Part shown: piece by piece, positions 44,068-51,294 of the stretch
Layout of the letters: each line of letters starts with the position of its first letter
How positions within the stretch are numbered: position 1 is the stretch's first letter
Source: Bacteroidota bacterium
GTDB taxonomy: Bacteria > Bacteroidota > Bacteroidia > 2-12-FULL-35-15
Assembly: GCA_947504725.1 (NCBI GenBank)
Contig: CANNHN010000002.1
Coordinates: forward strand, 1 to 64,000
Reading direction: 5' to 3'
Length of the DNA stretch: 64,000 nucleotides
Position numbers and translations under genes: made by a program
Notes under the pieces: generated by a model
The model's input: the letters and a program-made list of their open reading frames with translations, nothing else
Told to the model about the DNA's origin: nothing
The model's database searches: none

Positions 44068-45291
44068 TTAAAATGCAATCTGTTTTCTATACTCCCCTAT
44101 ATCAAATAAGAGTATTCCGTTATATAACTTTTCCTCTTTCTTTAGATAGTTGTTTTTAGGGTTGCTCTTATTGTTTCTGCATTTCTTTGCCTCCTTTCCG
44201 TACATCTTCTCACTACAAAAAACACTTCCCTTTTTCTGAGGGGTAATATCTCTTCCACACGTTATACAATTACGGATAATAGCACCCTGAATTAACCCTT
44301 TATTTGAACTGTTACTTTGGGGACTTTTCAATATTGTTTCAGCTCTTTCAAAAGTGGTTACTTTGGGGACACTTTTATTTTTGAATTGGTTGAGATAATC
44401 ATTAATTTTTTGCTCCGTTGAGGTGTCAATTTTTGTGATTTCGATACTATTTCGTTCTATTATTGAATGAATTGTTTGATGAATGTTTTGTTTGCCATAC
44501 TTCAAAACAAGATTTTTAAAACGTGTTCTTTTCTTTTTTATCTCTTTCCCTTGTCCTTTTAATTCTATCCAGTATTTAGGGTTTCTCCCATTCATTAGAA
44601 CAACTTTCTCTCTTTGAGGTAGCCCTTTAATTTTGATCAAATTATCATACATTAAAACTTCGCTAAATGCCTTTAAAAGACAGGCTCTCAATTTGCTGTA
44701 ATTCTCTGTATTTAACAGGTCGGATAAACATTTTATATCAATATTCCTTTTTCGGAAATACTCCATTTTTTTAACCTTAATCTCGAAACGGAGAATGTTT
44801 TTATCCTGTTGATATTGGAAACCTTTGTTATAAATCTTTAGGTCGTAGTGGTCAAAAGAGAATCTAATTAAATAACCTTTTCCATTGTATTTCTCAACTT
44901 CATACTCTTTGCCCTTATATGACAAAATAGAATTTAAAACACCGTTAACATCAAAGGGGAGTATAACATTAACCCCGAACTCTACATTATGCAAATGGGT
45001 TGTATATGGGTTTAAATCAAACTTTTTAGATAGGTCAATGCACACCTCCACAAAATCTGAAATTGTAAAACGGTTGTAATTGTGAGCGCCTCCGTTGAAA
45101 TACTTATGTACGCTACCGTTGATATTAATATATTTTTCATCAATAATTTTAAACTTTAGGTTCTTATATTCTGCTACTCTGTTTTTAATTTCCCCTTCAC
45201 TATCAACCGTAATATTAAACTCTAGGAGCGGGTTTCTTATCAACTCATTCGGAGTTATGTTTTTGATATTTGTTTTTATAAAATCGAACAT
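44068..45291 (-). CDS. Rep-like protein with C-terminal zinc-ribbon
   Basis: The 407-residue protein has a core resembling plasmid/phage replication initiators (Rep_trans or phage II/X type): HLHNVEFGVNVILPFD (about 101-116) and FDHYDLKIYNKGFQYQQDKNILRFEIKVKKMEYF (about 151-184). The 'IYNKG...(L)RFE.K..' wording is typical of those families. The C-terminal part adds a Cys-rich ribbon (CITCGRDITPQKKGSVFCSE ... KKCRNN, about 344-377). I see no clear HUH motif, so rolling-circle activity is an inference. It follows a hairpin (45356-45384) downstream of the 139-residue gene, a possible origin or processing site. Confidence 0.6.
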   Translation of the reverse strand: MFDFIKTNIKNITPNELIRNPLLEFNITVDSEGEIKNRVAEYKNLKFKIIDEKYININGSVHKYFNGGAHNYNRFTISDFVEVCIDLSKKFDLNPYTTHLHNVEFGVNVILPFDVNGVLNSILSYKGKEYEVEKYNGKGYLIRFSFDHYDLKIYNKGFQYQQDKNILRFEIKVKKMEYFRKRNIDIKCLSDLLNTENYSKLRACLLKAFSEVLMYDNLIKIKGLPQREKVVLMNGRNPKYWIELKGQGKEIKKKRTRFKNLVLKYGKQNIHQTIHSIIERNSIEITKIDTSTEQKINDYLNQFKNKSVPKVTTFERAETILKSPQSNSSNKGLIQGAIIRNCITCGRDITPQKKGSVFCSEKMYGKEAKKCRNNKSNPKNNYLKKEEKLYNGILLFDIGEYRKQIAF

Positions 45292-45355
45292 TATTAGTAT
45301 CTTTGAAATCTGTTAACACTGGTTTAGTTGCCTTTGAAAACGGAAATTGAACATT

Positions 45356-45384
45356 AAAGGGAGCGCCTACGAAACGCTCCCTTT
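45356..45384. other. Hairpin between the element's 139-residue and Rep-like genes
   Basis: A perfect 10-bp stem (aaagggagcg / cgctcccttt, 9-nt loop cctacgaaa) lies 65 nt upstream of the Rep-like start. It may be a terminator, mRNA processing site or replication origin, and the sequence does not decide between them. Confidence 0.6.
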
Positions 45385-45392
45385 TCCTTTTG

Positions 45393-45812
45393 TTACTCCG
45401 TTAAACTTTGAATGAATGAGAGAATGAATTTCACTCTCGCCTCTCGATTTTGGATATAGTAGTTATTGAAATAATAAACTACCAATGTTTTAAAGTCGGT
45501 TGACAGCTCAAACACGCAAAGACTTTTTTTCATTTCTCCTTTCGACCTTTTGTAATCGTCTCCATAATAGAAACCTTCAGCCATTGGAATTAATCCAGTA
45601 AAGAATTGACGTTGTCCGTTTTTGACACGTCCTGTTATCATTTCCTTCGCTCCCTGTTGAACGAACCTTTGTTCTCTCGTCTCTTCTATCTTCAAATCAA
45701 AAGGAAGTCGTGAGAAGTTGATTTTCGAGGGTTCTTTTTCAAAATAACCGCTCTCTCTGTTTAGTTGATACCTCACTACTTTGTAGTGTACGAAATTGAA
45801 CATCTCTTCCAT
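45393..45812 (-). CDS. Element protein of unknown function (139 residues)
   Basis: It encodes 139 residues starting MEEMFNFVHYKVVRYQLNRESGYFEKEPSKINFSRLPFDL. A mid segment GRVKNGQRQFFTGLIPMAEGFYYGDDYKRSKGEMKKSLCVFEL and a C-terminal YYFNNYYIQNREARVKFILSFIQSL complete a mixed alpha/beta protein. No signal peptide or known domain is evident. Its start overlaps the HTH gene stop as TAATG, so the two are translationally coupled and probably act together. Confidence 0.65.
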   Translation of the reverse strand: MEEMFNFVHYKVVRYQLNRESGYFEKEPSKINFSRLPFDLKIEETREQRFVQQGAKEMITGRVKNGQRQFFTGLIPMAEGFYYGDDYKRSKGEMKKSLCVFELSTDFKTLVVYYFNNYYIQNREARVKFILSFIQSLTE

Positions 45813-46108
45813 TACGCTACCCTCCCTAATCCTTTAGTGAATTGACGTTGATTAAGAGAACTGAACACTTCCTCCTTTTTGTAGCGTATGCGAGAACCAA
45901 TACGATAACTAGGGACTAATCCCTTTTTCGTGTAATCGTTCAATGTGGGTAACGAAATGCCTAGAATTTGGGCTGTTGTTTTCCGACTTATGTACTCATT
46001 ATCGGGTTGAGGTGTTTGGTTGTGTTTTTCGAACTCGATTTTTACGGTTTCCGAAATAACCGTTCTCAACTCATTAAGAGGAATTGAACTCATAAGGAAG
46101 TTTTCCAT
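45812..46108 (-). CDS. AlpA/excisionase-like helix-turn-helix protein
   Basis: A 98-residue protein with a MerR-type HTH in its second half: EYISRKTTAQILGISLPTLNDYTKKGLVPSYRIGSRIRYKKEEVFSSL (about 39-86). This is the helix_turn_helix_17/AlpA pattern seen in Bacteroidota excisionases and element regulators. In an element with a tyrosine integrase it probably acts as recombination directionality factor or transcription regulator. Its start lies 71 nt downstream of the 240-residue gene. Confidence 0.85.
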   Translation of the reverse strand: MENFLMSSIPLNELRTVISETVKIEFEKHNQTPQPDNEYISRKTTAQILGISLPTLNDYTKKGLVPSYRIGSRIRYKKEEVFSSLNQRQFTKGLGRVA

Positions 46109-46178
46109 TTTTTGCTGTTTTTAATTGTTTCAGCAAACATAATGGGGGCGTGAAGGGAGGGTGAAATAATTTCGCCCC

Positions 46179-46901
46179 TTAATTTAAATCTCTCAGAAGT
46201 TGGTCTACTTTGTCCTGTATTCGTTCGTTTTGTTTAATTTCGTTATTGAAATACTTTTTTGCATTTCTCTCGTGAATATTTAGTAGATACGATAATAATT
46301 TGAACTTCTTATTTTGTGGTATAGCATTGTCTTTAAATACTTTTAAATCAAAAACACCAATTGACTTCATTAATTGATAACGCGCGTTTGCGGTTTTAAA
46401 ACCTGAAAATTCTGAACTATAATTTTCATCCTTTACCTCTCCTTCATTATCTTCATTTTTATCTAACAAACCATAGTAGTAATGGAGATAATCTCCAACC
46501 TTTATAATTGTATCTCTAAGTTGACTTTTCATTCTTTCGAAAACAAAAGGTCTTTCCATTAAGAAGTTATCCGTAAACTCAAAAAAGGTATATTCAATCC
46601 AGTTATCAGCATTTGCCTCTGGTTTAAATACAGTTCCTAATTCATTATAATATTCGATAATAAATGTCTTTAATTCTTTCTTATAGTTTTCAGCCTTTTG
46701 ACCTTCTAAATTAAATATGTTTTCTAAAATTTCAGCCTCCAATTTTATTGACTTAAGTTCGTTTTCAAGTTCAAAAAATTTTTTGTCCAATTCTTCTCTC
46801 AACTCTTCGTGAGCCTGAAACAGCATATATTCTGGCAATGTCTCTAGTAAAAACCCATTTACTAAGTACTTAAATTCTACCCAATTTTGAAATCTTATCA
46901 T
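46179..46901 (-). CDS. Element protein of unknown function (240 residues)
   Basis: A helix-rich 240-residue protein: MIRFQNWVEFKYLVNGFLLETLPEYMLFQAHEELREELDKKFFELENELKS has a coiled-coil section (about 30-60), and the C-terminus is charged (ERNAKKYFNNEIKQNERIQDKVDQLL). There is no signal peptide or known family. Its ATG overlaps the integrase stop by 4 nt (ATGA), so it is made together with the integrase. A DNA-bending or recombination accessory role is possible but not shown. Confidence 0.65.
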   Translation of the reverse strand: MIRFQNWVEFKYLVNGFLLETLPEYMLFQAHEELREELDKKFFELENELKSIKLEAEILENIFNLEGQKAENYKKELKTFIIEYYNELGTVFKPEANADNWIEYTFFEFTDNFLMERPFVFERMKSQLRDTIIKVGDYLHYYYGLLDKNEDNEGEVKDENYSSEFSGFKTANARYQLMKSIGVFDLKVFKDNAIPQNKKFKLLSYLLNIHERNAKKYFNNEIKQNERIQDKVDQLLRDLN

Positions 46902-48190
46902 ACTGCCTTTAAATTAGTTTGACTATTCATATACATTTCTAAAATCTTTGCCTTTTCATTACTTGTTATTTTGATGTATTTAAAAAACGCCTCTTCTGTT
47001 TTGTGTCCTGTTACCCCCATTATTACTATTGGTGGGACACCCGCTAAATAAAGATTTGAGGCGAAACTTCTACGAGCTGTATGACTTGAAATCAATTCGT
47101 ACTTCTTTGAATTGGTATGTTTCGTTACACCTCCTCGAGTTGTTTTTACTGATGTGCTAACTTGTAGGCTCTTTATCTTCTCCTTATTATTTGCTAGTTC
47201 TTTCAAGTATTGATTCATTTTTTGGTTCGAAATACTAGGAGGCAATTGATTGTTATACTTTTTGAATATTGCCTCAACTTTAGGGTGCAAAGGTATTTTA
47301 ACTGTTTCCCCTGTTTTTTGGGTTTCGATTTCAATAATCTTTCCTTTGAAATTTTTAGGGCGCAATTGAGTAAAGTCAGAAAACCTTAATCCAGTATAAC
47401 AACCAATCAAAAACAAATCTCTCACTCTTTCTAATCGTTCGCTATTTGAAAGGTCTAAATGATAAAGGTCGTTTAACTCCTCCTCTGTTAAATATACGTT
47501 GTTAATCTTCTCAGATATAACACGAAATCGTTTGCTCCGAAATGCGAGGTTTGAATTAACCCCTCTTTCAGTTGCCTCGTTTAAAACCGTTTTAATGACC
47601 TTAATAACCTTTCCAATAGTATTTGTAGCGAACTTCTTTGTATTGATTAAATACTCACTAAAATCGTGGTAAAAATCGAGGTCAATAGTATCGAAATCAA
47701 TTCTCTTTTTCTTAATTCGGGAATATTCTTTTATGTGAGTAAAGGAGTTATTATACTTTTTGATTGTGCTACCCGCAATTATTCGCCCTGTATGAATGTT
47801 TGTTCGGGTTTTCGACTCTTCAATGTACTTTTTGAAAAACCCGAAAAAGTCAAAAGGAGTTTCTTTAATATCGCTAAGTTCGTTATTGAGTAAATCTCTT
47901 AACACCTCAACTGTCGGTTGTCTTTTGTTGTCATTTATATACCTCCGAAACAAATCCTTTGCGGTTTCCTGTAAATCGTCTAATCTCGAATTGAGTTCTG
48001 AATGACTTTTAATCTTTCGTGTTTGGGTTGCCCTCTGAAAGTCTGACTTTGATTTGTCGGTTTGCCAATATTTTGGGTTCACCGTTTCGCCTGTTGGATA
48101 AACGAGCCTTTTATTATCCCAACGGATAACAAAATTAATAGGAGTTGAGGAGGTGTTGACCTCTCTGAGATTGAAGTTATACTTTGCCAT
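46898..48190 (-). CDS. Tyrosine recombinase / phage-type integrase
   Basis: From the ATG at 48190 it is 430 residues. It has an arm-binding N-terminus (NFVIRWDNKRLVYPTGETVNPKYWQ), a SAM-like core-binding domain (about 115-205) and a catalytic domain with the full set R269 (GCYTGLRFSDF), H370 and R373 (SSHTARRSF), H396 (GVTGHKT) and the nucleophile Y405 (AFFKYIKI). It inserts and excises the element at the tRNA-Gln 3' end. The frame opens at a TTG (48217), but that codon is inside a TATATTTG promoter box, so MAKYNFNLREV is the better start. It is the first gene of the element's minus-strand run. Confidence 0.96.
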   Translation of the reverse strand: MAKYNFNLREVNTSSTPINFVIRWDNKRLVYPTGETVNPKYWQTDKSKSDFQRATQTRKIKSHSELNSRLDDLQETAKDLFRRYINDNKRQPTVEVLRDLLNNELSDIKETPFDFFGFFKKYIEESKTRTNIHTGRIIAGSTIKKYNNSFTHIKEYSRIKKKRIDFDTIDLDFYHDFSEYLINTKKFATNTIGKVIKVIKTVLNEATERGVNSNLAFRSKRFRVISEKINNVYLTEEELNDLYHLDLSNSERLERVRDLFLIGCYTGLRFSDFTQLRPKNFKGKIIEIETQKTGETVKIPLHPKVEAIFKKYNNQLPPSISNQKMNQYLKELANNKEKIKSLQVSTSVKTTRGGVTKHTNSKKYELISSHTARRSFASNLYLAGVPPIVIMGVTGHKTEEAFFKYIKITSNEKAKILEMYMNSQTNLKAV

Positions 48191-48214
48191 TGTTTCTACG
48201 AAAATTGAACATTG

Positions 48215-48222
48215 CAAATATA
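48215..48222 (-). promoter_or_regulatory. -7 promoter box for the integrase operon
   Basis: On the minus strand TATATTTG fits TAnnTTTG, 24 nt before the ATG at 48190. The -33 region runs into the right arm-type repeats, so integrase binding there would repress its own promoter. Confidence 0.6.
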
Positions 48223-48238
48223 TACTAAAAATCGCTCC

Positions 48239-48279
48239 GTTGTCGGTTTGGTTGTCGGTTTTTCTTTTCGTTGTCGGTT
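48239..48279 (+). repeat. Right arm-type repeats (3 x gttgtcggtt)
   Basis: Direct copies of gttgtcggtt lie at 48239-48248, 48251-48260 and 48270-48279. The first two have the same 12-nt spacing as the left pair. They are in the same orientation as the left copies. Confidence 0.85.
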
Positions 48280-48302
48280 TTAGTTTAATCTATCTTAATT
48301 CC

Positions 48303-48310
48303 TATATTTG
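48303..48310 (+). promoter_or_regulatory. Outward-facing -7 box near attR
   Basis: TATATTTG followed by ctaaa matches the box near attL (42817). It reads toward attR and a 14-codon ORF (48321-48365). In the excised circle it would read across attP toward the left end. Confidence 0.5.
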
Positions 48311-48365
48311 CTAAATATTAATGTTTACAAAGGTTTCAATAAGATTAAAGAAAATGGAGGAATAA

Positions 48366-48389
48366 AGGTTCGTGTTCTAGTCGGACAAC
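48366..48389 (+). repeat. attR: copy of tRNA-Gln 3' end
   Basis: It matches attL in 21 of 24 positions, with the last 13 (ctagtcggacaac) identical. The copy has no anticodon arm, so it is not a tRNA gene. Confidence 0.88.
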
Positions 48390-48391
48390 GG

Positions 48392-48419
48392 AAAAGCCCT
48401 ACGAAAGTGGGGCTTTTTT
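48392..48419 (+). terminator. Original tRNA-Gln terminator, displaced by the element
   Basis: The stem aaaagccc / gggctttt (10-nt loop) with a T-run lies 2 nt after attR, where the chromosomal tRNA terminator would have stood before integration. Confidence 0.8.
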
Positions 48420-48449
48420 ATTTTCCATCTATTTCCCTATATTTACTTC

Positions 48450-49568
48450 ATGAAAAAACATATACTTCTTTTCACCTTAATATTAACCGCTGCATTCGGT
48501 TATTCTCAATCACTAATGTTCACAGGGAAACCAATGTATGAAATCCTTACCAAACGGTTGGGAGATACATTGGGGATTACCAATGTAGAACTTTTCCCTG
48601 CTATTGCTCCATTTCACGTAAATAACTTTGACAGCTTGGTGAGTTTCCAATATTATGACAGCACTGCTTTTCACCGCGTTATTCCTGGGTTTATGATTCA
48701 AGGTGGTGATCCGAATTCAAGAAGCGGACCAATTGCTACTTGGGGATTGGGTGATCCGAGTCAACCAACTGTGAATGCCGAATTTTCTGTTGCAAAACAT
48801 TTAAGGGGTATTCTTTCGGCTGCACGCGATACAGATCCTAACAGCGCCAACTCACAATTTTTTATTTGTGTTGCAGCAGCAGCATGGTTAAATGGCAATT
48901 ACTCCGTATATGGAAGAGTCACTTCAGGAATGAACTATGTAGATACAATAGTAAGTGCTCCTAGAGATGCTGCTGACAATCCATTTGATAAAATTGAAAT
49001 GTTTGTAAGCTACATTGGATCAAACGATACACTTCCGAATGTTCCAGTGCACAATTCACCAGCAATCGCTTCGGTGAGTGCTTCCACTGCTCGAATCCTA
49101 AAATGGAACGCTCAATATGACGGCATCATTTATCATATTCAAGTTTCTACAGATTCAACATTTGCAACTACACACCGCAATGTGGATGTTGGAACCAACC
49201 AGTACACTGTAAGTGCTTTAACTCCGGGAAAATATTTTTGGAGAGTATATACCAATAATGGAGGTAGCATCAGCGCTTATTCTAGTCCGTGGTATTTTTA
49301 TGTTACAGGAACAGGAATTGAAGACCAAGTTGCAACAACTCCAATCTCTGTTTATCCGAATCCAAGTGCAGGGAAATTTTTATTTTCAAATTTAGAAGAT
49401 GAAAGCACGATAGAAGTTGTAGATATAACAGGAAAAAGTATTTTTAAAACTGTTTCTAAAAACACAACAACAACAGTTGATTTAACTAACAAAGCAAAAG
49501 GAATTTATTTTTATAGTGTTAGTACTAAAAACAAAAGAGTTCAACAAGGGAAAATCATCGTACAATAA
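48450..49568 (+). CDS. Secreted cyclophilin with T9SS sorting domain
   Basis: A 372-residue protein with signal peptide MKKHILLFTLILTAAFGYSQS. The cyclophilin-type peptidyl-prolyl isomerase domain (about 28-195) has the key segments DSTAFHRVIPGFMIQGGDP, GILSAARDTDPNSANSQFFI and YSVYGRVTSGMNYVD. A fibronectin-III-like domain (about 200-285) follows. The C-terminal 85 residues are a T9SS sorting domain (ISVYPNPSAGKFLFSN, DITGKSIFKTVSK, KGIYFYSVST, KRVQQGKIIVQ). It is probably an exported folding catalyst for surface or secreted proteins. It is the first gene downstream of the integrated element. Confidence 0.93.
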   Translation: MKKHILLFTLILTAAFGYSQSLMFTGKPMYEILTKRLGDTLGITNVELFPAIAPFHVNNFDSLVSFQYYDSTAFHRVIPGFMIQGGDPNSRSGPIATWGLGDPSQPTVNAEFSVAKHLRGILSAARDTDPNSANSQFFICVAAAAWLNGNYSVYGRVTSGMNYVDTIVSAPRDAADNPFDKIEMFVSYIGSNDTLPNVPVHNSPAIASVSASTARILKWNAQYDGIIYHIQVSTDSTFATTHRNVDVGTNQYTVSALTPGKYFWRVYTNNGGSISAYSSPWYFYVTGTGIEDQVATTPISVYPNPSAGKFLFSNLEDESTIEVVDITGKSIFKTVSKNTTTTVDLTNKAKGIYFYSVSTKNKRVQQGKIIVQ

Positions 49569-49569
49569 T

Positions 49570-49635
49570 TCACCACAGATTACACAGATAAACACAGATT
49601 ATATTCTTCTGTGAAAATCTGAGAAATCTGTGGTT
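49570..49635. repeat. Dispersed 'ccacagattacacagat' repeat
   Basis: Runs such as cacagattacacagataaac and tctgtgaaaatctgagaaat form an imperfect inverted repeat between the cyclophilin and the next gene. It is related to the cggatt repeats flanking the GxxExxY gene. Confidence 0.7.
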
Positions 49636-49651
49636 AAACCGAAAATCATTT

Positions 49652-50158
49652 ATGAAAAAAGTAATCATCATTCTACTAGCTATTATTTCTTATAGCAATG
49701 CCTCCGCACAATTAATGTCCTTAGGTTTTATCAAAAACTGCATGAGTTATAATCGCACAGCATATGAGAACGAGTTGTTCAAAAAACATTTTTTTAAAGT
49801 AGAGCATGCTGTAGAAAATCCGCAAAATGGATTTTTGAAAGGTGCGACATCTTATTCAAATGTGAAGAATACAGCCGATGGAGAAATTAAAGTGCTGTCG
49901 CTAATCACCGACAAACAAAATATTACAGAAATTTATTTTGTGAACGGTCCGAAGAATGATTATTCAAAAAACTTTACAGAAGTATACAATCAGATGGTAT
50001 CGTTTTTCAACAATCAATCAGCTTTTAAAAGTGCAAAGTACAATGTGGATGTAACGAAGTTCACAAAAGACAAAACGTCTTACTACGCTTACAAACTGAA
50101 AGAAATAATGGTGATTGTTGTTTCTAATATAAAATTGGAGGATACGTATTTTAAATAA
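49652..50158 (+). CDS. Secreted protein of unknown function (168 residues)
   Basis: It has a signal peptide (MKKVIIILLAIISYSNASAQ) and a mature part of about 148 residues: LGFIKNCMSYNRTAYENELFKKHFFKVEH, NGFLKGATSYSNVKN and a C-terminal YKLKEIMVIVVSNIKLED. No family is recognised. It may be a small periplasmic alpha/beta protein. A dispersed repeat separates it from the cyclophilin gene, so cotranscription is uncertain. Confidence 0.7.
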   Translation: MKKVIIILLAIISYSNASAQLMSLGFIKNCMSYNRTAYENELFKKHFFKVEHAVENPQNGFLKGATSYSNVKNTADGEIKVLSLITDKQNITEIYFVNGPKNDYSKNFTEVYNQMVSFFNNQSAFKSAKYNVDVTKFTKDKTSYYAYKLKEIMVIVVSNIKLEDTYFK

Positions 50159-50217
50159 GAAAAGTGCTTAACCAAAATACTTGGTCTAAGCTGTTTGCCA
50201 CTTTTCAACAATTGAAA

Positions 50218-50514
50218 TTAACACCCTTCTACTCGCTTGCCGTCCTTATAAAAAACGGTTTGCATCCCCTTACCGAATTCAATAACTACCCACTTTCCTT
50301 GCCTCTTGTTGTTTTTATCGGTAATATTTATCCTTTCAGTTTTATCTCGGTAATTCTCTTGAATATTTCTTGTCCACAAATCCATGGAATCAACAAAACT
50401 ATTTTTAGGAGTTGCAACAGCACCAGGTTGAGACATATTGTTTGTTTCAACAGCGGATTTTTCACAAGCAAAAAGAAACAAAACCAACGGAGTTAAAATA
50501 ATTAATTTTTTCAT
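50218..50514 (-). CDS. Small lipoprotein with MORN-like motif
   Basis: The 98-residue protein has a lipoprotein signal peptide with lipobox LFLFAC (Cys at about 17). The C-terminal half contains DKNNKRQGKWVVIEFGKGM and TVFYKDGKRVEGC, a pattern like a MORN/YwqK repeat (N.G.W..Y..G). Function unknown. It is followed upstream by the response-regulator gene on the same strand, 19 nt away, and may be cotranscribed with the two-component system. Confidence 0.7.
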   Translation of the reverse strand: MKKLIILTPLVLFLFACEKSAVETNNMSQPGAVATPKNSFVDSMDLWTRNIQENYRDKTERINITDKNNKRQGKWVVIEFGKGMQTVFYKDGKRVEGC

Positions 50515-50532
50515 GAGTTAATTTTTTAGCTA

Positions 50533-51231
50533 TTATTTTCCAGTCAATAATTTAAATCCTTTGCCATGTACATTTATTAGCTCAACGGCAGCATCTTCTT
50601 TTAGATACTTTCTAAGTTTTGCAATGTATACATCCATGCTTCTTCCGTTGAAATAATTATCATCATTCCAAATGGATTTTAATGCAAAGTTTCTATCCAA
50701 TACATCGTTAGCATGCAGACAAAGTAATTTTAAAAGCTCTGCCTCCTTGGTTGTCAACTTATGCTGAACTCCTTTCAAATCTAATATTTGATGTTTATAA
50801 TCAAACTTATATTTGCCAACTACAAATTCTTCTTGGTCTGAATTTTTAATCGTTTTATTGTCCGTTCTTCTCAAAATAGCTTTAATACGCAACAACAATT
50901 CCTCCATACTAAATGGCTTTGTGATATAATCATCTGCTCCAACAGAAAAACCTTCTATGGCATCTTCCTTCATGGATTTAGCTGTTAAAAACACAATTGG
51001 AATGTTTGCATCAATGGCTCTAATTTCTTTTGCTAAGGTGATACCGTCTTTAATGGGCATCATCACATCCAAAATACAAATCCCGAATTTGTCTTTCGAA
51101 AAAACATCATAGCCTTGTTTTCCGTTTGTTGCCAAAACAGTTGAATATCCTTTTGCTTCAAGATATTCTTTTAAAAGACTACCTAAGTTTGGATCATCTT
51201 CTACCAATAATACTTTTGTTTTTTCCATCAT
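50533..51231 (-). CDS. OmpR-family response regulator
   Basis: The 232-residue protein has a receiver domain (about 5-118) with acidic pocket VEDDP, phosphorylated Asp55 (ICILDVMMP) and the conserved Lys near 106 (FLTAKSM). The C-terminal winged helix (about 135-230) includes KLTTKEAELLKLLCLHAN and the recognition segment NGRSMDVYIAKLRKYL. It receives phosphate from the histidine kinase encoded 63 nt upstream and should bind direct-repeat DNA. Confidence 0.95.
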   Translation of the reverse strand: MMEKTKVLLVEDDPNLGSLLKEYLEAKGYSTVLATNGKQGYDVFSKDKFGICILDVMMPIKDGITLAKEIRAIDANIPIVFLTAKSMKEDAIEGFSVGADDYITKPFSMEELLLRIKAILRRTDNKTIKNSDQEEFVVGKYKFDYKHQILDLKGVQHKLTTKEAELLKLLCLHANDVLDRNFALKSIWNDDNYFNGRSMDVYIAKLRKYLKEDAAVELINVHGKGFKLLTGK

Positions 51232-51233
51232 CC

Positions 51234-51275
51234 TACGAATTACGAATATAACGAATTACGAATCTGCGTATATTT
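51234..51275. repeat. Short 'acgaattacgaat' repeats
   Basis: Runs of tacgaattacgaatataacg lie between the two-component genes. The same words occur at 31578-31622 (cgaataacgaattattacga). Confidence 0.6.
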
Positions 51276-51294
51276 TATATTCTGGTTTTATTAA

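Larger units (their letters stand above)
42702..48389. mobile_element. 5.7-kb integrated element in tRNA-Gln (integrase, HTH, Rep-like)
   Basis: It is bounded by tRNA-Gln 3'-end repeats (attL 42691-42714, attR 48366-48389). It holds a minus-strand run of six genes: tyrosine integrase, 240-residue unknown, AlpA-like HTH, 139-residue unknown, Rep-like protein and HTH/terminase-like protein. One plus-strand secreted-protein gene lies at the attL end. Two or three copies of gttgtcggtt lie just inside each end. No capsid, tail, relaxase with clear HUH motif or type IV secretion gene is present. It therefore cannot move between cells alone and resembles a phage satellite or an integrative plasmid. 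Confidence 0.88.

Noticed and set aside
48366-48389. Second tRNA gene
   Set aside because: Only the T-arm and acceptor 3' end are present, with three changes. It is attR.
50164-50496. Plus-strand frame of 110 codons
   Set aside because: It overlaps the minus-strand lipoprotein gene, which has a proper signal peptide and lipobox. This frame has none.
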